Part shown: positions 12,787 to 25,320 of the stretch, piece after piece
Position numbering within the stretch: the stretch's first letter is position 1
How the letters are laid out: every line of letters begins with the position of its first letter
Assembly (NCBI RefSeq): GCF_000247815.1
Contig: NC_021673.1
Span: forward strand, 112,212,766-112,276,765
Reading direction: 5' to 3'
Origin: Ficedula albicollis
Lineage: Eukaryota > Chordata > Aves > Passeriformes > Muscicapidae
Length of the DNA: 64,000 nt
Position numbers and translations under genes: made by a program
The notes under the pieces: model-generated
Told to the model about the DNA's origin: nothing
What the model saw: only the letters and a program-made list of their open reading frames with translations
Database searches by the model: none

Positions 12787-14197
12787 GCCACCTTGACCAG
12801 GTATAGTCCTCAACATACATACCCTGGTAGCTGTGGAACACAGACATAATCTAAGACTGCCATTCTTTTCGTTCCTCTGAAAGTGCACACTGTCTATTCA
12901 AGTAAGCTGCACTGCTCTTTATTAGTTCATCTCCACTAATACTCAGTTATTTCTTACTGTAGGCCTCAGTCTTGGAGGTATAGTATGGCATGTATTCATC
13001 ATGTAAGAAAAATGCAAAAAGTCCTGTAAGAAAACCCTGAAGAAAATAAGGGGTAGGTATATTGCCTGAACACAGATAGTAAGTAATTAGGCAAGATGTT
13101 TGTCATTGTAGAGAACATAAAAGTAGATGAGGTCTGTTGAAAAGATCTTCCATGGTTAGACAGTAAAAAACATCCTGAAGACTGTCCCTATATGAATTAC
13201 TTTCTTCTCAACATATATTAAAAAGTCCATTTTAGCTACTTACTGGGTGAGGCTGAATTTTCTGCCAAGAGCTTGTCTAAGAAGTCCTGATGCTCTGTTA
13301 TTACCATATTATTTATTTTTCCATTGCTGTCAAGGCTTATCTTCCAACACATTGCATCTCATTTTGTTTTACCAGATGACCAGTTGAGGTGTCAAAACTC
13401 TGAGTTTATTTAATGAAACAGCAGTGTGTGTTAGCATATAACTTTCTTGCCTTCTCTCTTTGGTGTCACTATATGCCAATTCCCATACCTGCTAATATTT
13501 TCTTTAGGTAACTCACTTTTTAGCCAGTCCTGAAAGCAGCAGTAGTCATGACACAGAGGTTCAGACAGCCCTTCATCCCTCTATGTACTATTGGCAAGAA
13601 TTTGGTGTGAGCTCCTAGTGGTGGTTGATACATCTGAAAAGTGGGGATAAGGAACAGAGAGCAATTGTAGTGATTATTTCCATTGAAAGGGGAGCAGAAA
13701 AGCAGAGTGTTAGGCTTTCTTCTAAAATCAAATAGTAAGACCAAAATTGTGCTATTTCTGTTGAGTTCACCATCTATGGAAAGCCCTTGTAAGGTACTAA
13801 AATCAAGAAACAATGGATGCAGGTTTCAAATTTTGATCAGGAGTGTGTTTTTTAAGCAAGCACTTTCATCATCACCATTCCTATTTACCATGCTTTCACT
13901 CACATCACAGAGTAGTTCTGGCATGTACAAATTGAAATTCTTTGTTTTGAAACTAAGCCAGAATATGTTCTGCAGGTCCCTGACTAATGCAGTCCAGTTC
14001 CTACCACTGATGTTCAGTCCTTGGGATCAAATCAGAGTCAGACTAAAGCAGAACCCTTTGAGATTTGTACAGCATAGACGCCAGGTTCTTACCACCAGAT
14101 GTTTCAGTGTATGGATCTGTTCCAGTTGGTTTGAAGTAATGGTTGCTGTGGGCATGGCCAGTCTAACCCAGGGAGCCTTCAAAAGCATTATCATGAT
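12787..14197. other. Flank upstream of the provirus, no gene recognised
   Basis: Unremarkable AT-rich DNA. A plus ORF at 13683-14285 (200 codons) runs into the LTR and has no recognisable domain, so it is not called. The last bases before the LTR (ATGAT at 14193-14197) are a candidate target-site duplication. Confidence 0.4.
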
Positions 14198-14892
14198 TGT
14201 ATCAGGAACCAGAGGCATGTCTAAGGCCCTGCCATATTTGGTCGCTGTTGTGCACAGTGACAAGACAATGAAGAAAAGACAATGAAGAAAACCTTATTGT
14301 TTAATTGGTGGGAACTTGATCCTTGAGAGAAACAGTGTATTTGGTCAATTGATGGGAACTTAACCTGTAAAAGGAGAACAATATACAATGGAGCTGTTGT
14401 TAACATGGAGGCTATCATGAGCTGTTGTGGCCTCAACTGATGTGGGAACTTGATCCTTGAGAGAAACAGTGTATTTGGTCAATTGATGGAAACTTAACCT
14501 GTAAAAGGAGAACAATATACAATGGAGCTGTTGTTAACATGGAGGTGGTATCATGAGCTGTTGTGGCCTCAACTGATGCTCTGGCCAAGTGTGAGATGTT
14601 GTAGTAACTGGAAAGATTCCACTCCAAGAGGAGGAGATATGAGTTGTGGTTCTGGGATGGAGGGGCAGAAGAGGACAAGATGCACACCATTTCAAGGAGT
14701 CCAGGGGACTGCCTGCCTGCCCCTCTCACCTGAACATCATGCTCCATCTCCTACTCCTGCTCAGCAGCTTTTCAAAAAATCCAGGGGTTGGTATGTATTA
14801 TTTGCTACTGCATCTAATAAAAATAAATCTGTTTTTCAATCAGTTGGTTTTCAGGTTTTTTGGTGCATGGGCATCCTCCAGAACCCATAACA
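14198..14892 (+). repeat. 5' LTR with an internal 134-bp tandem duplication
   Basis: It matches the 3' copy throughout, e.g. TGTCTAAGGCCCTGCCATAT at 14219 and GTTGGTATGTATTATTTGCT near 14785. It differs by a tandem duplication (14308-14441 and 14442-14578) within its 5' half, probably U3. An AATAAA-type stretch near 14817 could be the poly(A) signal. The duplication makes this LTR about 140 bases longer than the 3' LTR. Confidence 0.82.
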
Positions 14893-14896
14893 TTAA

Positions 14897-14914
14897 TGGT
14901 GATGAGGATGGAAT
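14897..14914 (+). other. Candidate primer-binding site
   Basis: TGGTGATGAGGATGGAAT begins four bases after the 5' LTR end, where a tRNA primer site is expected. The first six bases would fit a tRNA 3' end such as the tRNA-Trp used by avian alpharetroviruses, but the rest matches poorly. Tentative. Confidence 0.3.
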
Positions 14915-15131
14915 GCCCAGAGCACAAAAACTGATGTAAAGAAAGGACTGCTTGGGCAGTGGGGCACGTGGCTGCACCAAGAGAGCAAAACACATACCTG
15001 TACTGGGAAACACTGTTCTCTGTGTGTGCAGCATATGGGAGGTCAAGACTTAGTCTGGGTACCCAGTTGTGTGTGAGAACTTAGTAGTGTTTATCTGTGT
15101 CCAAAGTGTAATCACTGTCACACACTTCTTG

Positions 15132-15952
15132 TTGTGTGGTGTATTGTAAACAGACCTCAAGTACACTTCAGATTCCATAAGGAGCAACTCTTAATCCTTT
15201 GCATTTGTGGTGTCTCTGGATGATACCACTAGAACAGAGTCATTGCCTCACTATTTTCGTTGCCATTATCACATTCTCATATGAGTGCATTGGTAAAGAT
15301 GTTTCATAAAAAGGAGCTTTGGGCTCCAGTGGAGCAAATGGGCTGGACACCAGAACCATGGAGCACATTTTGGGACAAGCTAGAAACTTGTGCAAGTATT
15401 GAGCCTAAGCCATGGGAGGCTAAAGGTCCCATGGAAGTGTTGAAATATTAGGGAAAGTTTGTATGAACTCCTCAAAAATGCTCTAAAGAGTGGCTTTTTC
15501 ATGTTGGAAGCATGGCTGAATACCTGTTATTTGCATATCCATTTCTTGTGTGGTGTATTGTAAACAGACCTCAAGTGCACTTCAGATTCCATAAGGAGCA
15601 ACTCTTAATCCTTTGCATTTGTGGTGTCTCTGGATGATACCACTAGAACAGAGTCATTGCCTCACTATTTTCGTTGCCATTATCACATTCTCATATGAGT
15701 GCATTGGTAAAGATGTTTCATAAAAAGGAGCTTTGGGCTCCAGTGGAGCAAATGGGCTGGACACCAGAACCATGGAGCACATTTTGGGACAAGCTAGAAA
15801 CTTGTGCAAGTATTGAGCCTAAGCCATGGGAGGCTAAAGGTCCCATGGAAGTGTTGAAATATTAGGGAAAGTTTGTATGAACTCCTCAAAAATGCTCTAA
15901 AGAGTGGCTTTTTCATGTTGGAAGCATGGCTGAATACCTGTTATTTGCATAT
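15132..15952 (+). repeat. 407-bp direct duplication inside the provirus
   Basis: 15132-15538 is repeated at 15546-15952 with a seven-base spacer and at least one substitution (GTACAC/GTGCAC). Each copy carries the same 63-codon ORF (15260-15451 and 15674-15865) of unknown nature, possibly gag-region debris. The copies are far more alike than the two LTRs, so the duplication post-dates insertion or is an assembly error. Confidence 0.93.
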
Positions 15953-18879
15953 AAAGTTGAAAAGAAAGTTTGAAAAGAATACAGAGCTTGAAAAACAGTC
16001 AAAAAAGACAAGGACATAGAACAGCTGAGGGCCAATATAATGTTGCAAAGGGAAGCGTTTGTAGCTGCTGCTGCTCTGAATCTGAGATCTCAGTAAGTTA
16101 GGCCTGTAAGTAAGGTTAAGTTTTAAATTAGAAGTTAGTTTAAATGCTGCATGATTACTCTGTTAAATGGTTGCAGTTAAGGTATAACTTAAGTTTAAGT
16201 TATAAATTAGGCATAAGGTAAGTGTTGTTCCTTTCTTAAATTTTTAAGTTTAAAGTATAAGTTAAAGTACTGTTGAGTGAAATTAAGCTTTTAAGCCATA
16301 TTCTTTTTTATCCTTGCCTCACTGTCCTTTTGTCACACACACAGAGATAGTTTCTGGTTCAATTCTGTTTTGATTTGGCTTTTATTTGGTTTTGTTGTTG
16401 TTGTTTGTTTTAACTTGGGGTGCCTTAACTGTTCTGTAAGTAGTAGAGTGAATCTTGTCAACAAACTTTGTCATGCTGTAACTTAATATTAAATCTAGTT
16501 TTTGCTGGTACCCTTGCTGGTGATTCTTTAAGCAAGCTATAACTCTTGTTCATTACCTTGGATGCTGAAGATTGAAAGAAATTCTTGGTGTTGAGCCAAA
16601 AATTATTTTAAAGAGAAAGCATTTAAAACTAATGCACAGGATACTTACTCATTTGCTAGCCATGGCTGCTCAGAGATGTAGTATTAAATACCCCACAGAA
16701 AATACTTAACTAGGGTCTGAGTGTCCATGAAATACCTTGTGAGACTGTATACAGTGAATGAAGGAGGAAGGAATGAAAGCAGTGATTTTTACTGGGGACA
16801 CTGACAATCTGATGCAAAGTCCCCGTTTGTTACTGTGAGAAATAGACTGATTAAGACTGCTCCCCCAGCATATAAAAATGTAAGAATGACCCTTTTTATG
16901 AATGAAACAGGAAATCCTCTGGATGAGTTAATTGAAAAGTACAGCAGCTAGGTAACCTTGGGGAGTGGAACCCCCAGGGAAGTGCTGGAAATAAAAAAAA
17001 AGCCCTACTGATTGGGCTTTTGACACCACACAGTGGCTACATGCCAGAATTAAGATTCCAGGAAGAGATGCAAAAAATCCAAGCAACTATTCATGATTTG
17101 TTAGCAAGTGTTTTTTATATTCTGCTTTCAACCCTTCATTAGTAGCAAGTGAATTTGTAGTTTTAAATTCTGTATACACACAGCACAAAAGCAACCTTAC
17201 AAGTTGCTGGTTTTTCTGTGTTTTTCCAATCAAAGTGTATCATGTAACTTCTGTTTCAGTTTTTTGGAGTGGAGGTTTCACTATATAAATCTCAAAGTAT
17301 GTGCTGCAAGTTCTGAAGTATGACAGAAAAGAATGTGAGGTTTTTTTTTGCAATTGTGTTGGAGAGCTAGGCTGAGCAGAACCTACAGAGTGCAGGCTGG
17401 TCCATGCTATCTTTTGGGGAGGGTTGGTAGTGAGCTATCCACAGCGCTACCCTCGTGCTCTGATGTGGAGAGAGCTGGCTGATTTCCTTCAAAGGAAAAC
17501 TGGGGGGCAAGGTAGCTAGGTGACTTCTACCTGGGAGATTGGCAAGGAGCTAAGCACAATGTGAACATGTCCACTGAGATCCTGATGTGATGTGGTTTAT
17601 CTGCTGAAAGATACTATGTCTTACTGGGGTATTGCAGGATACAGAGCCAAATTCCCAGCTCCTACAGCAGTTTTCAGGAGTTGTTAGTGCTTCTAATGTA
17701 AATCACCAAGTTTCATCTGCTCTGAAAATTATGACCTTTGCTGTTTTCATAGCCTTGATTGTAAGCCTATCCACAAGGAAAATAAGGCTTAGAGCAGCAC
17801 AAGAAACTTAAAAAACATTTTCTGTAGCTTGATCTAACATTTTAATAATATTACTTTACTAATAATCATAACTTTAAGTCATTTTCATACTTTTTCTATT
17901 TTTATGATTTGTAATATTATACTGAACTGCCTTCAATATTGATTTAAAACAAAACTCAGTTCTTATTTCTCACCATTGTTGAATAAAACTATTGTTCTGG
18001 AAGTTATCTTTCCTCTCCTTCGCAGTGTATGCCAATGTTGAAACAACACTCCCTATTGTCCCTACTGACTGCACTTTGGTTATCATTGTGGAATGGTTTT
18101 GGCACATATGGGCTGGATGCCTTTGGATAAAACTAAAATCCTCCTGATTAAAAGCCTCTTTGTGTAGAGGAAGGATGAGAAAAGCAGAGACATTTTCAGT
18201 TGTATATAGTTTGTTTTTAAAATTGATTTTACTTTTGTTTCAGAGGAGTTTTGCTACAGTTGCACTGTTTTAAAAAATAGGGAAATTAATATCCACCCAC
18301 TTTAGGCATTAGGAACACCACACCTTCTACTTGTATGTTCCCCAGTGGAACTATTGGGTCAATTTTCTGCTGGATTATGCCCTCCCTATCCATTCAAGGT
18401 GCTGTTTTACTTTTCAGGTGCAAAGGTGTAGTATCTGCCCCCATGGAACCTGGTTCTGTGGCTGCTGAGATTATAGCAGCAGAAAGCAGGTTGCTATCAC
18501 CATTCCAGGGGAACAGCAGTGGTGCTGAGTACCTGCTAAACACTTCTGTGGCAGGAGTCACAGGCGGGAATGGAAAAAGGAGTGGGGAGGTGACTTTTCT
18601 TCTGCTTGTTTTAACAGGGTTCCTCAGACTCACACCCTCCTTGGGAAAACCATCTGGGTGGCTCTGGCTAAGGCGACCAGACCTTACGATGCCCTAGCAC
18701 TGCTGTGCCTCAGAACCCATTCAAGATGTGTCTGATCTGTCCCTCTCACCACCCACGGGCTGCAACCTTCATGTGACAGCACCCCTGCATCTGCGGCCTG
18801 CCCAGCTACTGGAACCTGCCAACAACTGTCCCACCTCAGGAAATCCCCTCTTTACCCCCAAAGGAGTTTTGGATTTTAG

Positions 18880-19685
18880 GCACCCTGGATGCAGATAGCT
18901 GTACCACCTTTAAATTCATTAGCACAAGGAGTAGCCCTATAAGTGGGTGGGTCAATGACATAATACCATGGTATTAAAATACTTCACGCTGGTATAGTTC
19001 AACCACAGCACAGCTAACCCTGAGTTTTATTACATATATGCAACTCCCACAAGGTATCTTCTTAATCTGAAGGGACTGAGCCTAGGCCAGAGTGCCAATG
19101 GCAATTAAAGGTAGTCTATGCACCTTAAGAATACAAACCCTCTTATCTCTGAATATAACAGTGTGCATCCAACAAAACCGAACCCAGCACTGTCACAGTC
19201 AGAGCATACATGTTTTTACCCCTGACTACAGAGATACAGCTAAATTCCAGAACATTACCAAGACAATCACTGCCTCTTCGTTGGCTCCTGGGGTTACAAG
19301 TGTACAAAACCTCATGAGTCTGAATAGAGTTAGTTGTTGGTTAGCAAAGTTTAGCAATACTACCAGCACAGCTATATCTGATTTGGTAATTGATGTAGAC
19401 AGCATTAAACATGCTATGCTGTAAAATCAAGCAGCAATTGATTTTTAGTTTTTAGCACATAAGCATGGGTGTGAAGATTTTGATAAGTTATGTTGTATAA
19501 ACTTAAGTGACCATTCTAACTCTGTCCATGCACAACTACAGGAATTACAGACACTTAGTCAACACCTTGAAGAAGACACCAGTTGAAATCCTGGTTTGCT
19601 GGGGTTGGAATTGGTTGAAAAAGGGATTAGTGTTACTTTGTGCCTTAAATATTTGGTTTCTGTGTATTATTTGTTGTATTTCTAG
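18880..19685 (+). pseudogene. Envelope-like remnant (surface C-terminus and transmembrane subunit)
   Basis: One plus frame (positions divisible by three start codons) reads an envelope-like protein interrupted by stops. Stops include those at 19422-19424, 19446-19448 and 19584-19586, with the frame ending at 19683-19685. A disulfide motif of the CX6CC type, typical of gamma- and alpharetroviral transmembrane subunits, is at 19470-19496. A hydrophobic stretch near 19610-19680 would be the membrane anchor. Upstream the same frame holds a Cys- and Gly-containing stretch (about 19045-19160) resembling the end of a surface subunit. The gene is clearly dead; no product is expected. Confidence 0.72.
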
Positions 19686-19787
19686 TTTAGCATAATTGAA
19701 CTGATCTTTAATAAATACCACATTGCATTGTACTGTTGTTTGTATGGTGGAATATTGACATGTTCTAGCCACGGATCTCGTAGTTGA

Positions 19788-20339
19788 TGTGTCAGGAATC
19801 AAAGTCATGTCTAAGGCCCTGCCATATTGTCCACTCTCAACTAGATAATAAAGAAAAAGTAATGAAGAAATCCTTATTGTTTAACTGGTGGGAATTTGAC
19901 CCTTAAGAGAAACAATGTCTTGGGAGCTTAACCTGTGAAAGGAGAGCAGTATACAATGGAGCTGTTGTTAACATGGAGGTGGCATCATGAGCCGTTGTGG
20001 TCTCATCTCATACTCTGGCCAAGTGTGAGATGATGTTGTAACTGGAAAAATTCCACTCCAAGAGGAGGAGATATGAGGTGTGGTTCTGGGGTGGAGGGGC
20101 AGAAGAGGACAAGGTGCACACCATTTCAACCCAGGGGACTCCCTGAAGGTGCAGTGCCTGCCTGCTCCTCCCACCTGAACACCATGATCCATCTCCTTCT
20201 CCTGCTCAGCAGCTTTTCAAAAAATCTAGGGGTTGGTATGTATTATTTGCTACTGCATCTAATAAAAACAAATCTGCTTTGCAATTACAGTTGGGTTTCA
20301 GGGTTTTTTGTGCATGGGCATCCTCCAGAACCCGTACCA
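19788..20339 (+). repeat. 3' LTR
   Basis: About 552 bases homologous to the 5' LTR but without its internal tandem duplication. Shared blocks include GGAGCTGTTGTTAACATGGAGG near 19957 and CCATCTCC..CAGCAGCTTTTCAAAAAAT near 20188. Visible divergence from the 5' copy (numerous substitutions and small indels) shows that the insertion is not recent. Confidence 0.82.
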
Positions 20340-20462
20340 ATCATCTCCCAGCAGCTGCAGACTTCAAAGGCTGCTGAACTTGCAGAAGAAATCTTGACAA
20401 AAGAGTTTTTTGACCTACCAAACATCACTGATTTTAGAACAGTTGATACCATCATTATTGGT
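20340..20462 (+). other. Exon-like open stretch immediately after the 3' LTR
   Basis: An open frame that starts inside the LTR continues for about 40 codons beyond it (SKAAELAEEILTKEF..) and ends at a GTGAGTAG that would make a good 5' splice site. The composition is protein-like, but I do not recognise a family, and no partner exon is visible. It could be an orphan exon, an LTR-driven chimeric exon, or chance. Confidence 0.2.
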
Positions 20463-20469
20463 GAGTAGG

Positions 20470-21227
20470 GGATATGATATTTAGTTGCTTTCATACAAAA
20501 AGACCTTACCATTATAAGAACAATAATATTTACAGCTGCTACTTCTCAATGTATCAGCAATGAAAACAAGTATGGATCTGAGCATGATAAATGGCTAAGG
20601 TGTCCTCATTGCTTAGGATCTTTCTTATCAGCTCTGATACTTAAAATATAATGCAACATGTTTTTAATTTTGATATAATAATTTTGTGAGTCTGAATTTG
20701 CAATAAAAAATCTAAATGCCATTCTTAATTTTTGTGTTGCTCTATACAGGTAGTTGGTCTGGCAAAGTAAAAAGTTAGCAAAGTCTGACCATACAATTGC
20801 CACAAGTACCTACAATTTAAGTATAAGAAGAATCTGTGACAATTCTAGCACTCACTGACAGCTAGGAAGTAGAAGAGATGGTTAAATTTGAAAGAAATTC
20901 CCAAGAGTCACAGACAGTGGTGACAGTACAATGGTACTGACATTTAAAAAATTCATTTGAATGAAATCTTTAAGTAATCCAGAAGGATGCCATTATTTAT
21001 GCTAGTGATAAATGCAGTGTTTCACATGTATCAACAATAGAAATAGCTCTGCATTTTCCAAAAGCAGGATACTGAAATTGTGTTGCTGCCAGATTTTTTT
21101 TTAATGTACACACATTTCTCATTTTCAATTTCTGTCAAAAATTCACAATTATCAATATATAAATGTCTTGTCAAGAGTCTTGCTAGTTTTCTATTGTTCA
21201 AAAGATTTTAGTGCCAGCTTTATTCTC
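20470..21227. other. Intergenic, nothing recognised
   Basis: AT-rich sequence without a supported ORF, repeat or RNA gene. Confidence 0.6.
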
Positions 21228-21470
21228 TGAATCACAGAATGACTGAGGTGGGAAGGCACCTCTGGAGATGTCCTAGTTCAATTCCCCTGCAGTCCTGCTG
21301 GAGGTTACCTGCAGCAGGTCACTCAGATCTGTCTCGCTGTGTTTTGATTGTCATCAAGGAGAGAGACTCCACAACTTCTCTGGGCAGCTTGTCCTAGTGC
21401 TTAAAAACACAATTAGAAAAAAATAAATCTTAAATTTAGATGGAATTTCCTGTGTTTCAGTGTGTCTTTC
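21228..21470 (-). repeat. CR1 non-LTR retrotransposon fragment
   Basis: Antisense CR1 3' end. AATCACAGAATGACTGAGG at 21231 marks the LINE terminus, followed by GGCACCTCTGGAGATGTCC and GAGACTCCACAACTTCTCTG. Diverged, with no coding potential. Confidence 0.85.
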
Positions 21471-21514
21471 CCCTGTATTTCCTTTTTCTTATTTCCATTT
21501 CATCCCGTACTTCA

Positions 21515-21605
21515 ATTTCTATCCAACGCTTTTTCTCACAGCAGTTCTTAAAAATAATTGATTTCTCTCCAATGCTTTTTCTCACAGCAGTTCTTAAAAA
21601 TAATT
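21515..21605. repeat. 46-bp tandem repeat, two copies
   Basis: ATTTCTATCCAACGC.. at 21515 recurs as ATTTCTCTCCAATGC.. at 21561 with two or three substitutions. Both copies share the CTCACAGCAGTTCTTAAA block. Confidence 0.85.
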
Positions 21606-22185
21606 AAGGTGTTTCTGTTAGTTATTGCAATACAGTAATGATGGACTTACTTGACAATGATGTGTTTACTTGACAAGAAAAAAGTGGGTAAGGTAGGTGA
21701 GTTAATCATTGAGAGGACAAAGGTTTTGATTTATGACATTTACTATCTTAAATACCAAATTGGTGTAAAATTGTATCCACACAACTGTAGACTGGAGAAC
21801 AACATGGGCTTGTTTTCTGTGCCTGGGCTTTTAACTTGTCTTCTTCTTCAGATGGTCTGGGGTCTGGTAAGAAAACAAATAATATATATTCTTTATATGA
21901 CTGAGTAAATAATGCAGCTTAAGATGAGCTTGAGAGGGAAAGACTTAATTCTTATTTTGCAGAATCAATATAATTCTATTGTTGTCTGCATGGGAGAGAT
22001 AAATGATTTCTGTTTCCTTGGGGTCTTAGTGTTATTTTTCATAGATCTGTCTATACAAGGAAAGAGATTATCTTGTGTTTCCCATCTAAGCAAAATGTCC
22101 ACTAATATTTAAAGTTACCAGAACAGCAAGTCTTGGGTTAAAATCAAGAACTGAAATTAATTTCAATTTTCCATGTCTGAATATT

Positions 22186-22380
22186 TTGGTTTTGTTTTGT
22201 TTGTTTTTTATTTTTCTATTTTGTTTTGCTTGTTTGTTCTGGTTTTGTTTTGTTTGTTATGGTTTTTGCTTTGTTTATTCTGTTTTGTTTTCTTTTTTGT
22301 TTGTTATGGTTTTTGTTTTGTTTTGTTTTGTTTTGTTTTGTTTTGTTTTGTTTTGTTTTGTTTTGTTTTGGGGTTTTTTT
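22186..22380 (+). repeat. (TTTTG)n microsatellite
   Basis: Imperfect TTTTG/TTTGT repeats from about 22186 become perfect from about 22312 to 22371. The Phe/Cys/Leu-rich ORFs across it are artefacts. Confidence 0.95.
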
Positions 22381-22849
22381 GCTATAACACAATATAATTG
22401 ATATTGAAATTTATACCTTTTTAGCCACTGGATATACTTGGGAATGACTGCTCCCTGTTCCTCCAATCCAGCTGAAATATTTCAGGTCAAAAAGTGGCAG
22501 CTGAGATTTTGATACTACCTGTCTTTTTTAGTGAAATGTAGCATTTTGCTCATGTTGGGAAGCTTTGTTGTAGAGATCAGGAACATTTGGTGATGCACAA
22601 TATGATTTGTTCAGAGAGCAAAATCCGGAAGGTTCTTGAAAGTTTGTTTCAGCTGTTCATATCTTCAGGGTAATCTACAGAGTAAGGTATTACTTTTTAT
22701 GACATTACCTAATTGCAATAACTTCATCTAAGTTATGCAACGTAACTATCTGTGGCAGCCTTGACACTGACACATGCTCATACATCTCCCTAAATTAAGC
22801 ACTCAGCCTGACATTCCTAACTTTCCCATAGTCCTCATGTATTCTCCAT

Positions 22850-23011
22850 CACCCCAATCCCATCCTTCCCTACAGTTCCCACTACCTGTGCCTCTGTCCC
22901 AGTCTTTTGGAAACTCAAACCTCAGTCTTGCACCCCAATCCCATCCTTCCCTACTGTTCCCACTACCTGTGCCTCTGCCCCAGTCTTTTGGAAACTCAAA
23001 CCTCAGTCTTG
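22850..23011. repeat. 81-bp tandem repeat, two copies
   Basis: 22850-22930 and 22931-23011 differ at two or three sites. The unit length is divisible by three, so the plus ORF across it stays open, but there is no evidence of translation. Confidence 0.92.
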
Positions 23012-25320
23012 TTTAGATTCCACTGCAGGCTTTGTTAAAGCCTGTAGGAGGTGATGCAGGGTGTTACTAATATCCATAAGTTTCCTGACATCAAACTGGT
23101 TCCCAAAAACCAGGTCTTGTGTGAGAGAAGGGCTTCTGACCACCATGTGTTCTATGGCCAGGAAGAGCTAATTTCAAATTTCTGGATGCCAATACTAAAA
23201 TAGTACAATCTAGAGAAATCACTGGTAGGTTAGGTGTCTCATCCAAACTAGTTGAGTATATTCCATCTGAATAGATGTCCAGGCTAGGTGAGGGGGATTG
23301 TCTTATGGTGATGCCAGAGCATCATGGTGGTGCCATAGATATTCTTGGCATGTAAGAATTATCCATTTGTTTCTTGATTGATTACTGAGTCCCTTCACCT
23401 GATTTTTACATGATTACAATAGGTGAGATGTTTCCCACCTGTCCAAGACACACTTGAATTTTTTGTCAGTTAAGTGTGCTCTCACAAGCCGTGGTTTAAC
23501 CAACCGTTACAATGTCTTAATTCACATATTGTAAATGTCCAAAATTAGGGATTGATGCTAAAAATGATCAGAAATTTGTGTGTATGTAGATTAGACTAAA
23601 TTAAATTCCTCTTTGGTACACCTCAGCTAACCCAACCTTCCTCTGCACGAGACTATGAACTGTGTATTTGTAATGTGTTTACAATTCTTTCACAGCCTCG
23701 AAATGCATCATGTATTTTGTCAGGCTGGTATTGAGACCAAAGTCACTGCTATGTGATCGAGTGACACTTGTATGTAGAGATGCTCCTTTTAAAACAGAGT
23801 ATTTTGCTGTTGAGATTCACAGGACTAAAGACCTGATTTTGTTGGGAACAGAGTGGAAAGAAGTGATAGAAGGGATTCCTTCAGTATAAAACATTCAGTG
23901 GCAGTTTTCAGACACTGAGAATCAGCCTGGGTTTCACTGAGTTGCTGCCTTTAGTATTGTTCAGTCAAGGACTCAATTTTTCATTTGTGCACCAAAAGTA
24001 CCACTGTACTTAGCTCCTGATCTCAGTTTGTGAGCTTCTGTTGCTGCTAGAGGAACTTTTCCAGGAATTACCCAGTTTGTTCCTTTAGGACAGTTATACT
24101 TGCTGATTAGTAGATATGGTACGTTGTAGTTAATACTTATTGGAACTGCAGAAAATTTTTACTCACCGTTAATGTTTATAAGAGGATTCAGCATATATGG
24201 GTGTGATTCTTCTCCCCATCAATAATTTTTAACGTCAAATACAATATGATTTTCTTTTTTTAGTATTGCAAGCTTTACTTGTAATTCTTTTTCTTCACAA
24301 AAATCTGTTTGAGTGGGAGTTTAAAAGCAAAGGAAGATTTTAAAATGTGTGTTGTACACTTTGCCCATGTACTTGTAACTTGTTTTATAAGCTACACCTT
24401 CATTTCAAAACTTGAATATGTAGATACTGTTTTATGCACGGTGATAACAAATTGTCTTATGTAGTGATAACAAAGTACATTATGTACTTTGTACCATATA
24501 TTGTAATGGTAAAATACACTTGCAAGAAAACATCAGTGTGTAGGAGGAGTCTATTGACATTTCAGATATATGGATGGTTTGTCTGAACAAGATATCTGCA
24601 GTTATTAAGTTGTATGTGCATATGATTGTGGGGGGGTTTTCCCTAAAGTCTCCATCCTTATTTCTCATGTATCAGTGTAAACCTGAATGATACCAGTTAA
24701 TTTTTAAATGTGAGATCAGTATTAATCCTTCAGGTTTTGCATCTGCCCAACTCTGAAACCAGTTTTTCAATGGACTCAGTCACTTTTCCACAATGATACT
24801 GGGTTTTTAAGAGTCAACACTCTTAAAACCTGGCAAATTTGAAAACATCCAAAAATGAAAAGTGATGAAGCAGGGCTGTTTCAGGAGAAATGTGGTCAGG
24901 AAACAGATTGTACTTAGTGGTTTCTGTTACTGACCCTTCAAGGTCAAAATCCTGACTTTAGGCTGAACAAGGATGCATGTGAGTGATAGTTTTCACTAAA
25001 AAAAGAAAAAGGAAGCAGGAGAAACTGATTAAAAACTTTGGCTGTTTATTACAGTTTGATATTAAATGTTTGGTGTGCCAGCTGATACCAATTAGGAATT
25101 ATATATCTTAAATGGAAATTATAGCTTCCATTTGGTTTGGCAAGAATGGTTTTCCTCACTTAGGAAACCAGATTAAATGATTAAAATCTGACAAAAACTG
25201 TGAAGCAACACCCTGAGTGAATTTTAGTTCAGGTGAATAATAAAATGAGATTTCTGGCCTTTGTATTTGCAATATTTTTTTCTGCCATTTGCTGAAGTTT
25301 TTAAAAGACAGTAACTTCAG
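23012..25320. other. Intergenic, nothing recognised
   Basis: AT-rich, with no supported ORF longer than about 60 codons and no recognisable repeat family. Confidence 0.6.

Larger units (their letters stand above)
14198..20339 (+). mobile_element. Degraded endogenous retrovirus (provirus, LTR to LTR)
   Basis: Two related terminal repeats in direct orientation bound about 4.9 kb of internal DNA. The upstream copy starts near 14198 (TGTATCAGGAACC) and the downstream one near 19788 (TGTGTCAGGAATC). They end near 14892 and 20339 at ..CCCATAACA and ..CCCGTACCA. Flanking ATGAT and ATCAT could be a five-base target duplication with one change. Near the 3' end a single plus frame holds an envelope-like region with several in-frame stops. 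No gag or pol domain could be recognised in the interior, which is too short for a full coding set. The element is inactive. The LTR 5' limits are provisional because no clear polypurine tract precedes 19788. Confidence 0.82.

Noticed and set aside
13683..14285. 200-codon plus ORF running into the 5' LTR
   Set aside because: No recognisable domain; it crosses the LTR boundary and has no splice or start context.
22173..22466. Phe/Cys/Leu-rich 'membrane protein' ORFs
   Set aside because: They are the TTTTG repeat; the hydrophobicity is a by-product of T-richness.
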